Of a stretch of DNA of 15,504 nucleotides, positions 5,633-15,300 are shown one piece after another. Location of the stretch: positions 1 through 15,504 of the forward strand of contig JASLFF010000734.1 in assembly GCA_030150795.1 (NCBI GenBank). The letters run 5' to 3'. The notes under the pieces were generated by a model. It did not search any database and was not told the origin of the DNA. It was given only the letters and a program-made list of their open reading frames with translations. Source of the DNA: Terriglobales bacterium. GTDB lineage: Bacteria; Acidobacteriota; Terriglobia; Terriglobales; Gp1-AA117. How positions within the stretch are numbered: position 1 is the first letter of the stretch; every line of letters begins with the position of its first letter. Both the position numbers and the translations under genes were made by a program.

Positions 5633-5660
5633 ATTTTAAGCTTGTCTGTGCGGATGTCAA
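5633..5660 (-). promoter_or_regulatory. Near-consensus sigma-70 promoter for the zinc-ribbon gene
   Basis: On the minus strand TTGACA (5660-5655) and TAAAAT (5638-5633) are separated by 16 bp. The -35 is perfect and the -10 differs from TATAAT at one base. Transcription would start near 5626, about 43 bases before ATG 5583 and 97 bases before ATG 5529. Confidence 0.55.
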
Positions 5661-5732
5661 GTGCTTCTGCGCGTCGCGGGAGTGCCATAGCAGGAAATGG
5701 ATGATCAAAGCGAAGACTGGGTTGCTGCCGGC

Positions 5733-6818
5733 TCAAGGCATAGGGTAGATGCCGGACGACCGCGCCTTTTCCACCATCACCTGAGTAATTGTCGAGGGAG
5801 CATGGCTGGCCATGCCGCTTTGGGCTGATGCCACAGCCGCCTCAAAAGTGCTTCGCCCGGTAAGGGCCACATCGATGAGAAGAAACTTAGGCGAGCCCTC
5901 TGCAACCCGCACACCGGCATAGGCATGGCCAGGCACAATAACAATGCTTGCATCCATGCCCAGGTTCTCAAAAAGCGAGGCGTACATTACCGCCGCATCA
6001 ATGCAATTAGCACTGCTCTGGGTAAGGCTTATCCGCGGCATGCGGACCCGCTCGCTCACTCCTTTGTGATCACCCAGCGTCGCGGAACTCTTTACATAAG
6101 AAAGGCCCATTCGTTGCAACGCATTGAAAATGGCACGGGCTTCGCGGTAGGTTTCCTGCTCTTGCTGCGCTGCTGTCTTCCAATTTTCGTATCCCGGCAA
6201 ACGACGATCCACCGTGTATCCCTTGGCACGAGACAGCACACTTTCCACAATGCGATCATGCGGGGTCACCCAAGAAGCGATGAACGAAGCATATTTAAAG
6301 CCGTTGCCCCAGAACATGTCTTCAGCCGAGCGGAGCCGTACCGGCACAGTGGTTTCATACGAACTGTTAGAGGCCGTGTCTGTAATCGTAACCTGGGCCG
6401 TGGCCGCGGTAATCTCGTGGTTTTGATACAGGCGAGGAAGAAATGCAGGCGCAAACACCATGGTCTGCGTTACACCGGGAGCAATTTCAACGGTCTGGAT
6501 CTCCTCGTCACTCCAGCCCGGAATCCTTACACTGACTCGGCGGGACATTGGATCAGCGGATGTGTTGGAAAGTGTTACTGAAACCACGCCAAAGGTCCGG
6601 TCGCCCTGGCGCTGCAAAGAGGCGTAATTGGCAAAGACGGGATAAATCTCACCGTCGATGCCAGCCTGGATTTTATAACTGGGCAAAATCTGGCGAACGG
6701 GCGCAGGGGGACGGAGATCGCCTCGATCAGCACCCGCATCCCCGGCAAAGGAGCGAGGCGCAAATAACGAGCTTAGTAAAAGCGCTGCACCGACAGCCGA
6801 TTTCGCCAATGAAAGCAT
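5733..6818 (-). CDS. Secreted transglutaminase-like (papain-fold) protein
   Basis: From ATG 6818 the 361-residue product begins with a typical signal peptide (1-25, MLSLAKSAVGAALLLSSLFA ... SFA|GD). Residues 45-165 look like a beta-sandwich region (VVSVTLSNTS, RRVSVRIPGW, VTITDTASNSS). The C-terminal part has the transglutaminase-like triad: SANCIDAAVMYASLFENLGM with Cys272, PGHAYAGVRV with His298 and LLIDVALTGRSTF with Asp316, in the order and spacing of the fold. Such proteins cleave or form amide bonds in the periplasm, but the substrate is unknown. A GTG at 6893 with AAAGG upstream would add 25 residues before the signal sequence. It is divergent from the TonB-dependent receptor. Downstream the zinc-ribbon gene follows on the same strand with its own promoter. 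Confidence 0.75.
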   Translation of the reverse strand: MLSLAKSAVGAALLLSSLFAPRSFAGDAGADRGDLRPPAPVRQILPSYKIQAGIDGEIYPVFANYASLQRQGDRTFGVVSVTLSNTSADPMSRRVSVRIPGWSDEEIQTVEIAPGVTQTMVFAPAFLPRLYQNHEITAATAQVTITDTASNSSYETTVPVRLRSAEDMFWGNGFKYASFIASWVTPHDRIVESVLSRAKGYTVDRRLPGYENWKTAAQQEQETYREARAIFNALQRMGLSYVKSSATLGDHKGVSERVRMPRISLTQSSANCIDAAVMYASLFENLGMDASIVIVPGHAYAGVRVAEGSPKFLLIDVALTGRSTFEAAVASAQSGMASHAPSTITQVMVEKARSSGIYPMP

Positions 6819-6975
6819 GCTGTCAGAAGCATAGAGGCGAGGTTCGAAATAGCAATCCAGCTTACGCCTTAAAAAGTCTTGTAAGAGTCGCACGATGCCT
6901 TTAGAAGCTGTTTCGTTGCCCCAAAATGAAAAAAATCTTCCAAATTCTGAATACCTGATTCATGAGAAATCCATT

Positions 6976-7015
6976 AATAAGTATGTAGCTCGGAGTTAAG
7001 TTAACGTAACTTATT
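6976..7015. promoter_or_regulatory. Nested inverted repeats in the AT-rich divergent spacer
   Basis: AAGTTA-acg-TAACTT (6998-7012) is a perfect 6-bp inverted repeat. AATAAGT (6976-6982) and ACTTATT (7009-7015) form a second, wider pair sharing its right arm. The region 6900-7030 is clearly more AT-rich than its neighbours and is the likely control region of the receptor and of the transglutaminase-like gene. No clean -35/-10 pair was found. Confidence 0.4.
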
Positions 7016-7156
7016 CATTCTTTACAGTTTAGGACGTGGAACTCTGATTGCCATACAACTGACCACGGGTTAGCAGTGGGGGCACTGAACGAAGGTATAG
7101 GGCTGGACACCCTGCTGTTGCCATTTTCACCAACCAAAATGGAGAGAAGAGAATAA

Positions 7157-10100
7157 ATGAACACAAAACTGCGCTACATCGCATTGTTTTTCGCGATTAC
7201 GCTGGCACTCGCGTTATGCATTCCGTCCTTCGGGCAGGTGGTCAAGGGCTCAATTTCTGGCTCAGTGATCGATCCCCAGGGTGCGGTTGTGTCCGGTGCT
7301 ACGGTAAAAGCGAAGAACGTTGAAACAGGGACTGTATCCACTACCACAACTGATAGTGCCGGTGTGTACCGGTTAAACCTTCTGCCAGTGGGAACGTACA
7401 CGGTGGAAATCACGGCACAGGGATTCAAAACGACGAACCAGTCGAACGTGCAGGTAGGAGCCGGTCGTGACACTGGTTTGGGCTCAATCCAGGTCGCGGT
7501 AGGCGAAACCTCAACCACGGTAGAAGTTACCGGTGATGCTCCCCTGATTGAAACAACGCAAGCCCAGGTCAGCAGCACATTTTCCGGCACCACGCTAAGC
7601 ACGTTTGCCGGTATCCAGGAAAATGAAGGCTTGGATCGCCTGGCTCTCTTCGTGCCTGGAGTGGTCAATTCCCGCAGCGACAATTTCTCGAACACGAATG
7701 GCGGCGGTTTCTCCAGCAATGGTCTGCGCGGCCGCAACAACGATCAGGAAATTGATGGCCAGAACAACAACGACAACAGTGTCGGTGGGCCGGGACTCTT
7801 TCTCTCAGACGTGGAATTCGTGCAGCAGTACGTCATCGTCACGAACAACTTTGGTCCGGAATACGGACGTAACGCCGGTTCGGTAGTAAACGTCATCACG
7901 AAATCGGGCGGCAATGCCTGGCACGGAAGCGTTTTTGGATACGAGAACAGCTCCTATCTGAACGCGTTAAGCAATACACAGAAGAACACCAACAAGCCGG
8001 GAGCTGTACCGGGTTCTGCCAATGGCGCCTGCCCTGCAACCAACCCTCTGTGCAATCCGTTCACGGGCCCACCGCGCAGCAACAACGAATTCAGCGGTGG
8101 AACCATAGGCGGTCCGATCTTGAAGAACAGGGTATTTTCGTTCTTCGGGTTTGATAACCAGATCATCGAATCCAACACGGTCTACACGACCTCGACCCCC
8201 ACGCCTACACCCGCTGGTTTGGCAAAACTGGCCGCTTGTTTCCCCACAGGGAATGGCGCAGCCGCTGTTTCAGCTCTTTCCAAATTTGGACCTTGGGGTA
8301 TTACTGCCGGCAATCCCACAATCAGGCCGTCTTCTCAGCCCACCGTTGCGGGCTGCACGGGCGTTCAATTTGGCGGTGTCACCCGCGTGCTGGGAACGCC
8401 TTTCCACGGTTATGATTTCGTTGAAAAAGTTGACGCCCAAATCAGTGCCAATGACAGTTTTAGCGGACGTTATCTTTTCAATCGCGGCAACAACTTCAAT
8501 ACCCAGGACAATGGCGCGGCCGGCTATGTAACCAACGTTCTCGCGTTGAGCCAAAGTGCGCTTCTGAGTTGGACCCACAACTTCTCTTCACACATGGTCA
8601 ATGAGACTCGTTTGGCTTTTGGCCGTCTGAATGTCGGATTTGGTGGAAATACCATCGGCAACACAGATCCCACTCCCGCTAACCTTAGTTCGGCGCTTGC
8701 TGCCGTGAGTATTACGGGAGGCCTGAGCTTCGGTCCAGCCAACAACCTGCCGCAGGCCCGCCTGGTAAATACGTGGCAAGGACAGGACAACTGGAATTAC
8801 GTTTTAGGCAAACACCAGTTAAAAGCCGGAACGAACTTTACCTACCAGAGATCGCCAAACATCTTCTTGCCGGGGATCAACGGTATTTACAGCTTTAGCA
8901 GTTACAGCAACTTTTTCGCCAACACTCCTGCCGCAATCACCGTCGCGCAGGGCAATGCAGTCAGCGATTTCCGCGAATACGACACATTCCTTTATGGCGG
9001 TGATGACTGGAAAATCAGTCAGCACCTGACATTGAATCTGGGACTGACCTGGTCCTATTACGGTCAGCCAGCCAACCTGTTCCATGACAACACACTGGCC
9101 CGTGAGAGCGCACCGGGTGGCTTCTGGAATCCTGCTCTGCCCATCGGCATACGGACCTTCCCGGAACTGCCGGCTCCCAAGAACAGTTTTGGACCTTCTG
9201 TGGGCTTTGCCTATTCGCCGCAGTGGGGCGGTTTCCTGACAGGGCATGGTAAGACCGTATTTCGCGGTGGTTTCCGTGAGCTCTACGATCCCGCGTTTTA
9301 CAATATCTACCTGAACATTGCCAGCGCTACGCCGGTAGTTTTCAATCAATCCATCACCAGTCCTGGAACTCACCCAATGCCGGCGGTTCCAACCGGTCCC
9401 AATGTCCGCACACTGCTGGGTTCAGCGCTCACTCCAGGCGTCTTTGATCCTCGGACTTTCAATCAGAGCAACGTTACCAATAACTTTTCACCTGATCGCG
9501 TCTATAGCTGGACATTTGGCTTTGAACGCCAGATCGGCAAGAACTCTGCCTTCGAAGCGCGCTATGCCGGCAACCGCGGAACGAACCTGTTCCAGTCAGT
9601 GGATGCCAACCCATACGTAGGTCTGCCATCCGCAAACCCGGCCGTAGCAGGGCTGGCACAGTTCTTCCCCAACCTGGTTCCGGCAGGTGTTACCGGCTGC
9701 GCCACCACGCAGCAGGTCCTTGCTCCTGGTCAGGCAGCCACGGACCTTGGAAGAGAGTTCTGTGGTCAGGGTTCTCTGCGTCAGCGGACCAACACTTCAT
9801 ACTCTGACTATCACGCGCTGCAATTGGAGTTCCGCGCAAACAACCTGTTCAAACAATTGAATGTCAGAACTGGGTATACGTTCTCCAAAACCACTGACAA
9901 CGTGAGCGAAATTTTCGGCACCAACACTGCCGGAAATAACGTTGCGTTTGCTCAGAACCAGTTTGACGTTACAAATGGAGAGCATTCGCTTTCCGGTCTG
10001 AACATTCCAAACGCGTTCACCATCAATTTCCTGGAGCAATTGCCGTTCTTCCGTGAACAGCATGGATTCCTGGGCCACGTGCTGGGCGGATGGGCTGTGT

Positions 10101-10756
10101 CAGCTGATTACATCTGGGCGTCCGGGCAACCGTACACTCCACAACAGCTGGCCGATGCTCGCTTGAGCGCTCTGGGCAATTTCTATGACACCGCGTTCGT
10201 GGCGAACTTTGTTGGTGGCGTGGATACTGCTCGTGCCTTCACGGGCAACATCAATGCACCAGCCAACTCCGTCGGAATTTTCGCAGGTGACGCTTGCCTG
10301 CGTGGTGTTGCCGGAACTGCGGGCACGACGTTAACCTGCGCGTTGCCTGCAACGCAACTCCTTAGCTTGAATGCGCTCAACTCCCTGAGTCCGGCCGGAG
10401 CGCCTCAACCAACAGTCGTCGGAGTAACCACCAATGATGTGCGGCTCATTATGAATGCCCGGACGGCCCAGCAGGTGTTTGGGACCCCGTTTGGAACTTC
10501 TCCGCGCAATGCCCTGTCGGACGCTCCATCTAACCTTGCTAATGCAACGCTGATCAAAGGCATTAAGCTGGGTGAAAAGGCGAACTTTGAAATGCGCTTG
10601 ACGGCAAATAACGTCTTCAACCATTTCAATTTCCAAAACGTCGATCCCTTCATCAACGATGCGGGTAAAGGTCAATTTGGAACCGACTTTGCCAACCCGA
10701 GCGTAACCCCCGCCAACGGCCGTACCGTGTTTGTGGGAGCAAGAGTCACCTTCTAA
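7157..10756 (+). CDS. Oar-like TonB-dependent outer-membrane receptor with carboxypeptidase-regulatory-like domain
   Basis: The 1199-residue product has a signal peptide (about 1-27, ending SFGQ), then an Ig-like carboxypeptidase-regulatory-like domain at about 30-115 (GSISGSVIDPQGAVVSGATV ... GVYRLNLLPVGTYTVEI). A plug-like region at about 130-260 contains LRGRNNDQEIDGQNNND and EYGRNAGSVVNVITKSGGN. The rest is a large beta-barrel ending in VFVGARVTF, with the terminal Phe used by the BAM complex. This Oar-type architecture is greatly expanded in Acidobacteriota and is linked to uptake of large carbohydrates or peptides; the substrate cannot be read from sequence. Eight mature cysteines fall in four local pairs. 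A strong Shine-Dalgarno (GGAGAG at 7141-7146) precedes the ATG, and an intrinsic terminator follows. No SusD-like partner is adjacent. Confidence 0.93.
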   Translation: MNTKLRYIALFFAITLALALCIPSFGQVVKGSISGSVIDPQGAVVSGATVKAKNVETGTVSTTTTDSAGVYRLNLLPVGTYTVEITAQGFKTTNQSNVQVGAGRDTGLGSIQVAVGETSTTVEVTGDAPLIETTQAQVSSTFSGTTLSTFAGIQENEGLDRLALFVPGVVNSRSDNFSNTNGGGFSSNGLRGRNNDQEIDGQNNNDNSVGGPGLFLSDVEFVQQYVIVTNNFGPEYGRNAGSVVNVITKSGGNAWHGSVFGYENSSYLNALSNTQKNTNKPGAVPGSANGACPATNPLCNPFTGPPRSNNEFSGGTIGGPILKNRVFSFFGFDNQIIESNTVYTTSTPTPTPAGLAKLAACFPTGNGAAAVSALSKFGPWGITAGNPTIRPSSQPTVAGCTGVQFGGVTRVLGTPFHGYDFVEKVDAQISANDSFSGRYLFNRGNNFNTQDNGAAGYVTNVLALSQSALLSWTHNFSSHMVNETRLAFGRLNVGFGGNTIGNTDPTPANLSSALAAVSITGGLSFGPANNLPQARLVNTWQGQDNWNYVLGKHQLKAGTNFTYQRSPNIFLPGINGIYSFSSYSNFFANTPAAITVAQGNAVSDFREYDTFLYGGDDWKISQHLTLNLGLTWSYYGQPANLFHDNTLARESAPGGFWNPALPIGIRTFPELPAPKNSFGPSVGFAYSPQWGGFLTGHGKTVFRGGFRELYDPAFYNIYLNIASATPVVFNQSITSPGTHPMPAVPTGPNVRTLLGSALTPGVFDPRTFNQSNVTNNFSPDRVYSWTFGFERQIGKNSAFEARYAGNRGTNLFQSVDANPYVGLPSANPAVAGLAQFFPNLVPAGVTGCATTQQVLAPGQAATDLGREFCGQGSLRQRTNTSYSDYHALQLEFRANNLFKQLNVRTGYTFSKTTDNVSEIFGTNTAGNNVAFAQNQFDVTNGEHSLSGLNIPNAFTINFLEQLPFFREQHGFLGHVLGGWAVSADYIWASGQPYTPQQLADARLSALGNFYDTAFVANFVGGVDTARAFTGNINAPANSVGIFAGDACLRGVAGTAGTTLTCALPATQLLSLNALNSLSPAGAPQPTVVGVTTNDVRLIMNARTAQQVFGTPFGTSPRNALSDAPSNLANATLIKGIKLGEKANFEMRLTANNVFNHFNFQNVDPFINDAGKGQFGTDFANPSVTPANGRTVFVGARVTF

Positions 10757-10779
10757 CCTAAGATCGCTTCTAGATCTTG

Positions 10780-10815
10780 GCCCGCCGGCCACAAACCGGC
10801 GGGCTTAACTTTTTG
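10780..10815 (+). terminator. Intrinsic terminator of the TonB-dependent receptor gene
   Basis: GCCCGCCGG (10780-10788) and CCGGCGGGC (10796-10804) form a perfect 9-bp GC-rich stem with a 7-base loop, followed by TTAACTTTTT. A smaller hairpin AAGATC/GATCTT (10760-10778) sits just before it. On the minus strand no T-run follows, so it serves the plus-strand gene mainly. Confidence 0.85.
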
Positions 10816-10833
10816 AAAGAAAAGAATTTGTTT

Positions 10834-12222
10834 TCAGGTTTTCTTTAAAGTGTCATCGCGCCGCGTGAATGCTGCGCCGGCCAGCGCCAGCACAACAGGA
10901 AAGCATTCCAGCATGTAGCGTGGTTCCGGATTTTCCAGCGAGCTTAAAAAAAGCGACCGCAGGAGAACAAAGCCGATCACAAACACGCCGGCAATACCCA
11001 GCCGAGAAATCAACCATCCGCGCAAAGCCGCAACAATATAAAAAAGATTCAGTCCGGCCCAAAACAGCGCGAACCAGCTTTCCTTCTCATGCTGCGAGAA
11101 CTCCCACCAACGGGTTTCCACGTCCAACAATTCCGTGCGAGGCCGCAGCCACATATCTGTCGTCCGCAGAAATGGCAGCCAAACGTAGTAACGAAGGCGA
11201 CTATGTTCCTGGCGCTGGCGCGCAATCTCTTCAAACTCGGCATCCATTTCCGGATCGATATAGAGCTGCTCGTTATAACGCGCTATGATCGCCAGTGTTT
11301 TCTGATACTCGGGACGGGTATCAAAGGCACGTTCAGGAAGCTGCTGCGAGTCAATCGGCTCGCCGGAAACTTTCCAATAGACCTCTTCCACTGAGACGTA
11401 ATCGACCATCCAGGTCTTTACCCAGTGATTGAAACCACGTGGAAGGAATTCTCCGGGGTCATTGGCATAACGCGAAGCCAGCGGCTGCCACACGTGAAAG
11501 ACACGCGCATTGCGGACCGTCCAGGGTATGAGCGGGCCGAGGCTTGTGATCGCCAATACTAATCCTGCGAGAGCCGCCTGCTTCTTATTTGTTGTGCGGA
11601 AGAAAATCAGCAGCAGAGCCAGCCCCATCGCGGGCAGAATGAGTCCGTTATCAGGACGCATAAAAATTCCTGCAGCGGTCCATAAGCCCGCAATTGCCCA
11701 AAGCCTGCTTGCAGGTGCACCCTGCTCCAGCACCTTTAATCCGCGGACGCCATAGTAAAGAGCATGCGCAACGCAGCAGATGGACAGCGTCTCAGAAAGC
11801 GGAGCAGCAACGTAACTCGCTGTAAACGGACACAGTGCCGCCAGCAGGTAAGCTGCCTTAGCGGCGCGGGCATTCGTCAATTCCAGCGCCAGCCCGGCAA
11901 TTACCAGGCAGGTATTGGTATCGATGAGCGCCTGCGCAATCATCACAGCCGTGTAGTGTTCGCGACCAAAGATGGCGAAAATCGCCGCCAGAAACCCGGG
12001 ATAACCTGGCAACCGGATCAGCGTGGGTCGTATATCGCCATTGTCTGTAAGGCCGAAGATCCCGTGATCCAGCCAGTTTTTGGCAATGTCACCATAGACC
12101 CAGGTGTCGCCTGCGAGATGGGGATAGCGGAAGACAAAGAAGAGGCGCAAGGCGAGTCCGGCCATGGTCACCAGCAGGAAGAAGAGCCAGTTGCGCCGTA
12201 CCAATTCAATGAGCTTTGTCAT
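10834..12222 (-). CDS. GT-C membrane glycosyltransferase, ArnT/PMT (family 39)-like
   Basis: The 462 residues make a polytopic inner-membrane protein: helix at 11-32, a long first outer loop, further hydrophobic segments at about 90-115, 120-160, 172-215 and 217-235, a hydrophilic section at about 240-375, then helices at about 385-450. The first loop carries the family hallmark: GDTWVYGDIAKNWLDHGIFG (38-57; D39 and D45 are candidate catalytic or metal-binding acids) followed by RLPGYPGFLAAIFAIFG (70-86). These enzymes transfer a sugar from a polyprenyl-phosphate donor to lipid, protein or glycan on the outer face. Acceptor unknown. It is divergent from a polysaccharide synthase/deacetylase fusion gene, which fits a role in surface glycans. 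The start at 12222 has no clear Shine-Dalgarno sequence. Confidence 0.8.
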   Translation of the reverse strand: MTKLIELVRRNWLFFLLVTMAGLALRLFFVFRYPHLAGDTWVYGDIAKNWLDHGIFGLTDNGDIRPTLIRLPGYPGFLAAIFAIFGREHYTAVMIAQALIDTNTCLVIAGLALELTNARAAKAAYLLAALCPFTASYVAAPLSETLSICCVAHALYYGVRGLKVLEQGAPASRLWAIAGLWTAAGIFMRPDNGLILPAMGLALLLIFFRTTNKKQAALAGLVLAITSLGPLIPWTVRNARVFHVWQPLASRYANDPGEFLPRGFNHWVKTWMVDYVSVEEVYWKVSGEPIDSQQLPERAFDTRPEYQKTLAIIARYNEQLYIDPEMDAEFEEIARQRQEHSRLRYYVWLPFLRTTDMWLRPRTELLDVETRWWEFSQHEKESWFALFWAGLNLFYIVAALRGWLISRLGIAGVFVIGFVLLRSLFLSSLENPEPRYMLECFPVVLALAGAAFTRRDDTLKKT

Positions 12223-12225
12223 GGA

Positions 12226-12294
12226 TAGGGATGCCCTAGTGTAAAGGCGTGTTCCCGGACGTACAACTCCAAGGGGTACGCAAGGGCAATGCCC
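12226..12294. promoter_or_regulatory. Two GC-rich palindromes between the divergent glycan genes (possible operators)
   Basis: TAGGG-atg-CCCTA (12226-12238) overlaps the predicted start site and -10 edge of the minus-strand promoter. GGGCA-a-TGCCC (12284-12294) lies between the two -35 boxes, 2 bp before the plus-strand one. Both have perfect 5-bp arms and a GGG...CCC core, consistent with one dimeric regulator acting on both genes. Function is inferred. Confidence 0.35.
12238..12266 (-). promoter_or_regulatory. Promoter candidate for the GT39-like gene
   Basis: On the minus strand TTGTAC (12266-12261) and TACACT (12243-12238) are 17 bp apart. Transcription would begin near 12231, leaving a leader of about eight bases. 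Confidence 0.42.
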
Positions 12295-12296
12295 GA

Positions 12297-12325
12297 TTGA
12301 CCTGCATCTCCCTGCCGCTTACGAT
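12297..12325 (+). promoter_or_regulatory. Promoter candidate for the GH18-CE4-GT2 gene
   Basis: TTGACC (12297-12302) and TACGAT (12320-12325) are separated by the ideal 17 bp. The start site would be near 12332, about 12 bases before the ATG, too short a leader for a normal ribosome binding site, and none is visible. Confidence 0.45.
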
Positions 12326-12343
12326 GGTTGTAACAATCCAGCA

Positions 12344-15300
12344 ATGGCAAAATCCATCTTTTATGATCCTGACCGGAAGCGCTGGGGACGGCTGCGCATC
12401 CTGCTGAGTGTGCTCGGCGCGACCGTCGGCAGCCTGGTGCTGTTTTTCATCATTACGGTCTTTGTGCAGTCAGATCCGCTGCCACACGTCCTGATGCCGG
12501 AACAAAAGCGGAACCTGCGCGCCTTGAAAGAGCGCGAACACCGCAAGCGGCCCAGCACAAAAAACACCCATCGCAAAACAAAGTCTTCGCCTTCACAGGT
12601 GGTGTTGAATACCGATGAAGGTATCCGGGCCGCTTATTACGTCACCTGGGATGCGGCCAGCTTTGTATCGCTGAAGGAATACTACCCTCAGATCGATATC
12701 CTCTTTCCTGAATGGCTGCACGTGCTTACCCCGGATGGGCATTTGCAGGGCTTTGACAGCGTTAATCATCCGTTTCCAGTGGTCGAAAACGGGACCGTTC
12801 ATTCCACTGACGATCGGGTGATGCCATTTCTGCGGGCGGAAAAAGCTGAAGTCGAAGTTTTCCCGCTGATCAACAATTATGAGACGGTCAGCAAGCAGTG
12901 GCTCACGAACGTTGGCGATTTCCTGTTGGATCCGGCGGCGCGGCAGACTTTTCGCACGCAGCTTCTCCTTTACCTGAGTAGTGACCGCTTCAAGGGCGCG
13001 GCCATCGATTTTGAAGAGATACCGCTCAAAGCGCAGCCCGGATTTCTGGCACTGATCCAGGAATTGGGCCATGACCTGCATGCGCGAGGCCTCAGGCTTT
13101 ACGTGAACGTCCCGGTTGCAGATAAAGACTACGATTACCCGGCGCTCGCCGCTGCTGCTGACGGCCTGGTCGTGATGAACTATGACCAGCATCAGGTTAC
13201 CAGCGCTCCCGGTCCCGTGGCTTCGCAGGATTGGTTTACTGCGAACCTGAGGCAGGCAGTAAAAGACATTCCTAAGACGAAGATCATCTGCGCGGTCGGT
13301 AGCTACGGGTATGACTGGAGGCTTTCCGTCCGGAACAAACGAATCACCAATGTTGACACCAACAATGTGCAGGAATCCTGGCTGCACGCGCGGGAATCCA
13401 GCGCGGAAATTGAACTTGATCCCGACTCGCTCAATCCTCATTACGCATACATGGAAGATGGCGGCCAGGAGCATCAGGTCTGGTTTCTGGATGCTGTTAC
13501 GGCCCTGAACGAGATGCGTTCAGCCCGTGACTTGGGCATCCGCACGTTTGCGTTGTGGCGACTGGGATCAGAAGATCGGTCGCTCTGGCGGATATGGGAC
13601 AATCCCACGGAAGCCGGCGCTGAGCAGAAACTCTCAGTGGTCCCTGCCGGTGAAGACGTTGATCGGGAAGGCGATGGCGAGATTCTTTATATCCAGCACC
13701 AGCCCAGTCCCGGGCAGCGCGAGATCAAACTCGATTCAGACAAGAAATATGTTGTTTCAGAAAAGATGACCGTCCTGCCGGAGCCTTACGAGGTGAGGGT
13801 TTATGGCTGGAAAGAAAAGCAAGTGGCGCTCACGTTTGACGATGGCCCTGACCCGGTATATACGCCAAAGATCCTAGACATCCTGAAGCGTGAAAATGCC
13901 ACAGCCACGTTTTTTCTGATCGGGCTGCAAACACAGAAGTTTCCGGCGCTTGCCAAACGCATTTATGACGAAGGCCATGCCATTGGGAACCACACCTTCA
14001 CGCATCCTGACATCAGCGACGTTTCCCAGTGGTACATGAAGCGCGTGGAACTGCAGCTGACGGAAAAACTGTTTGCCAGCAAGATCGGCGTGAAGCCGCT
14101 TTATTTCCGCCCACCTTATTCCATTGACCAGGATCCTGACATCGCTGACCAGGTTCGTCCGCTCGAACTTGTTCAGGGCGAAGGTTATATTACAGTGGGA
14201 TCAAAGATCGATCCCAACGATTGGAAAAAAGGACAAAGCGCTTCGGAAATTGTCGCTGAGGTCGTGGACCAGGCAGAGCGCGCAGCCACCAAAGGATGCC
14301 AGACGCGCGGTCCTTTATATTGCGGCAACATTATTTTACTCCACGATGGCGGCGGTGACCGGACTGCCACAGTCGAGGCACTGCCGGCAGTGATTGAAGG
14401 CTTGAGGGCACGCGGCTTCAAGATTGTGAGCGTTGAACAGCTATTGAACAAAACGCGGGCTGATGTGATGCCGCAGCTCCCTCCCAATGAAATCCTGAGC
14501 GCACGCCTTGACGGCTATGTTTTTCTTCTCGGACAATGGCTGGCCCAGTTTATTGTTTTTGTATTTTTCATTGGTGACGTTCTTATGAGCGCCCGTCTCC
14601 TTGGCATTGGCGCGCTGGCGACATTCGATCGTTTGCGTACTCCACCGCCGGTCGGGGGCCCGGATTACAAGCCCAAAGTCACCGTCATTATCCCGGCATT
14701 CAATGAAGAGAAAGTCATTGAGAATACTGTGCGATCGGCGCTGGCTTCCGACTACCCGAACCTGCGGACAATCGTTGTGGATGACGGATCGAAAGACGCG
14801 ACATCCGCGGTAGTGCGCGAAAAATTTGCCAGGGAGATTGCCGACGGCCGCGTTCTCTTGCTGACCAAGAGCAACGCTGGGAAAGCGGAAGCGCTCAACC
14901 ACGCCCTGAAATATACGCAGGATGAAATCTACGTTGGCATTGATGCCGATACGGTGATTGCGCCCAACGCTATTTCAATTCTGGTCCCGCATTTTGCTGA
15001 TGCAAAAGTAGCGGCGGTTGCGGGCAATGCCAAAGTAGGCAATCGCGTGAATCTGTGGACCCGCTGGCAGGCGCTGGAATATATCACCAGCCAGAATTTT
15101 GAGCGTCGTGCCTTGAACGTGTTTGGCGCGGTAAGCGTAGTCCCTGGAGCGATTGGCGCATGGCGGGTCTCCGCCGTCCGTCAGGCCGGCGGCTATCACA
15201 CCGATACCGTGGCCGAGGACGCGGACTTGACGATGTCATTGCTGGAAAATGGCTGGCGGGTGGTAAATGAAGATCGCGCATTGGCGTTTACTGAAGCGCC

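Noticed and set aside
5925..6581. 218-codon plus-strand ORF
   Set aside because: Antisense shadow of the transglutaminase-like gene.
7174..7740. 188-codon minus-strand ORF
   Set aside because: Antisense to the receptor's regulatory-like and plug domains, low-complexity Thr/Val/Pro composition.
12593..13474. 293-codon minus-strand ORF
   Set aside because: Antisense to the GH18-like domain, whose frame has clear motifs and continues into CE4 and GT2.
14601..14813. Separate small gene within the GT2 part of the fusion
   Set aside because: It is an out-of-frame shadow; the large frame is open throughout and carries the catalytic motifs.
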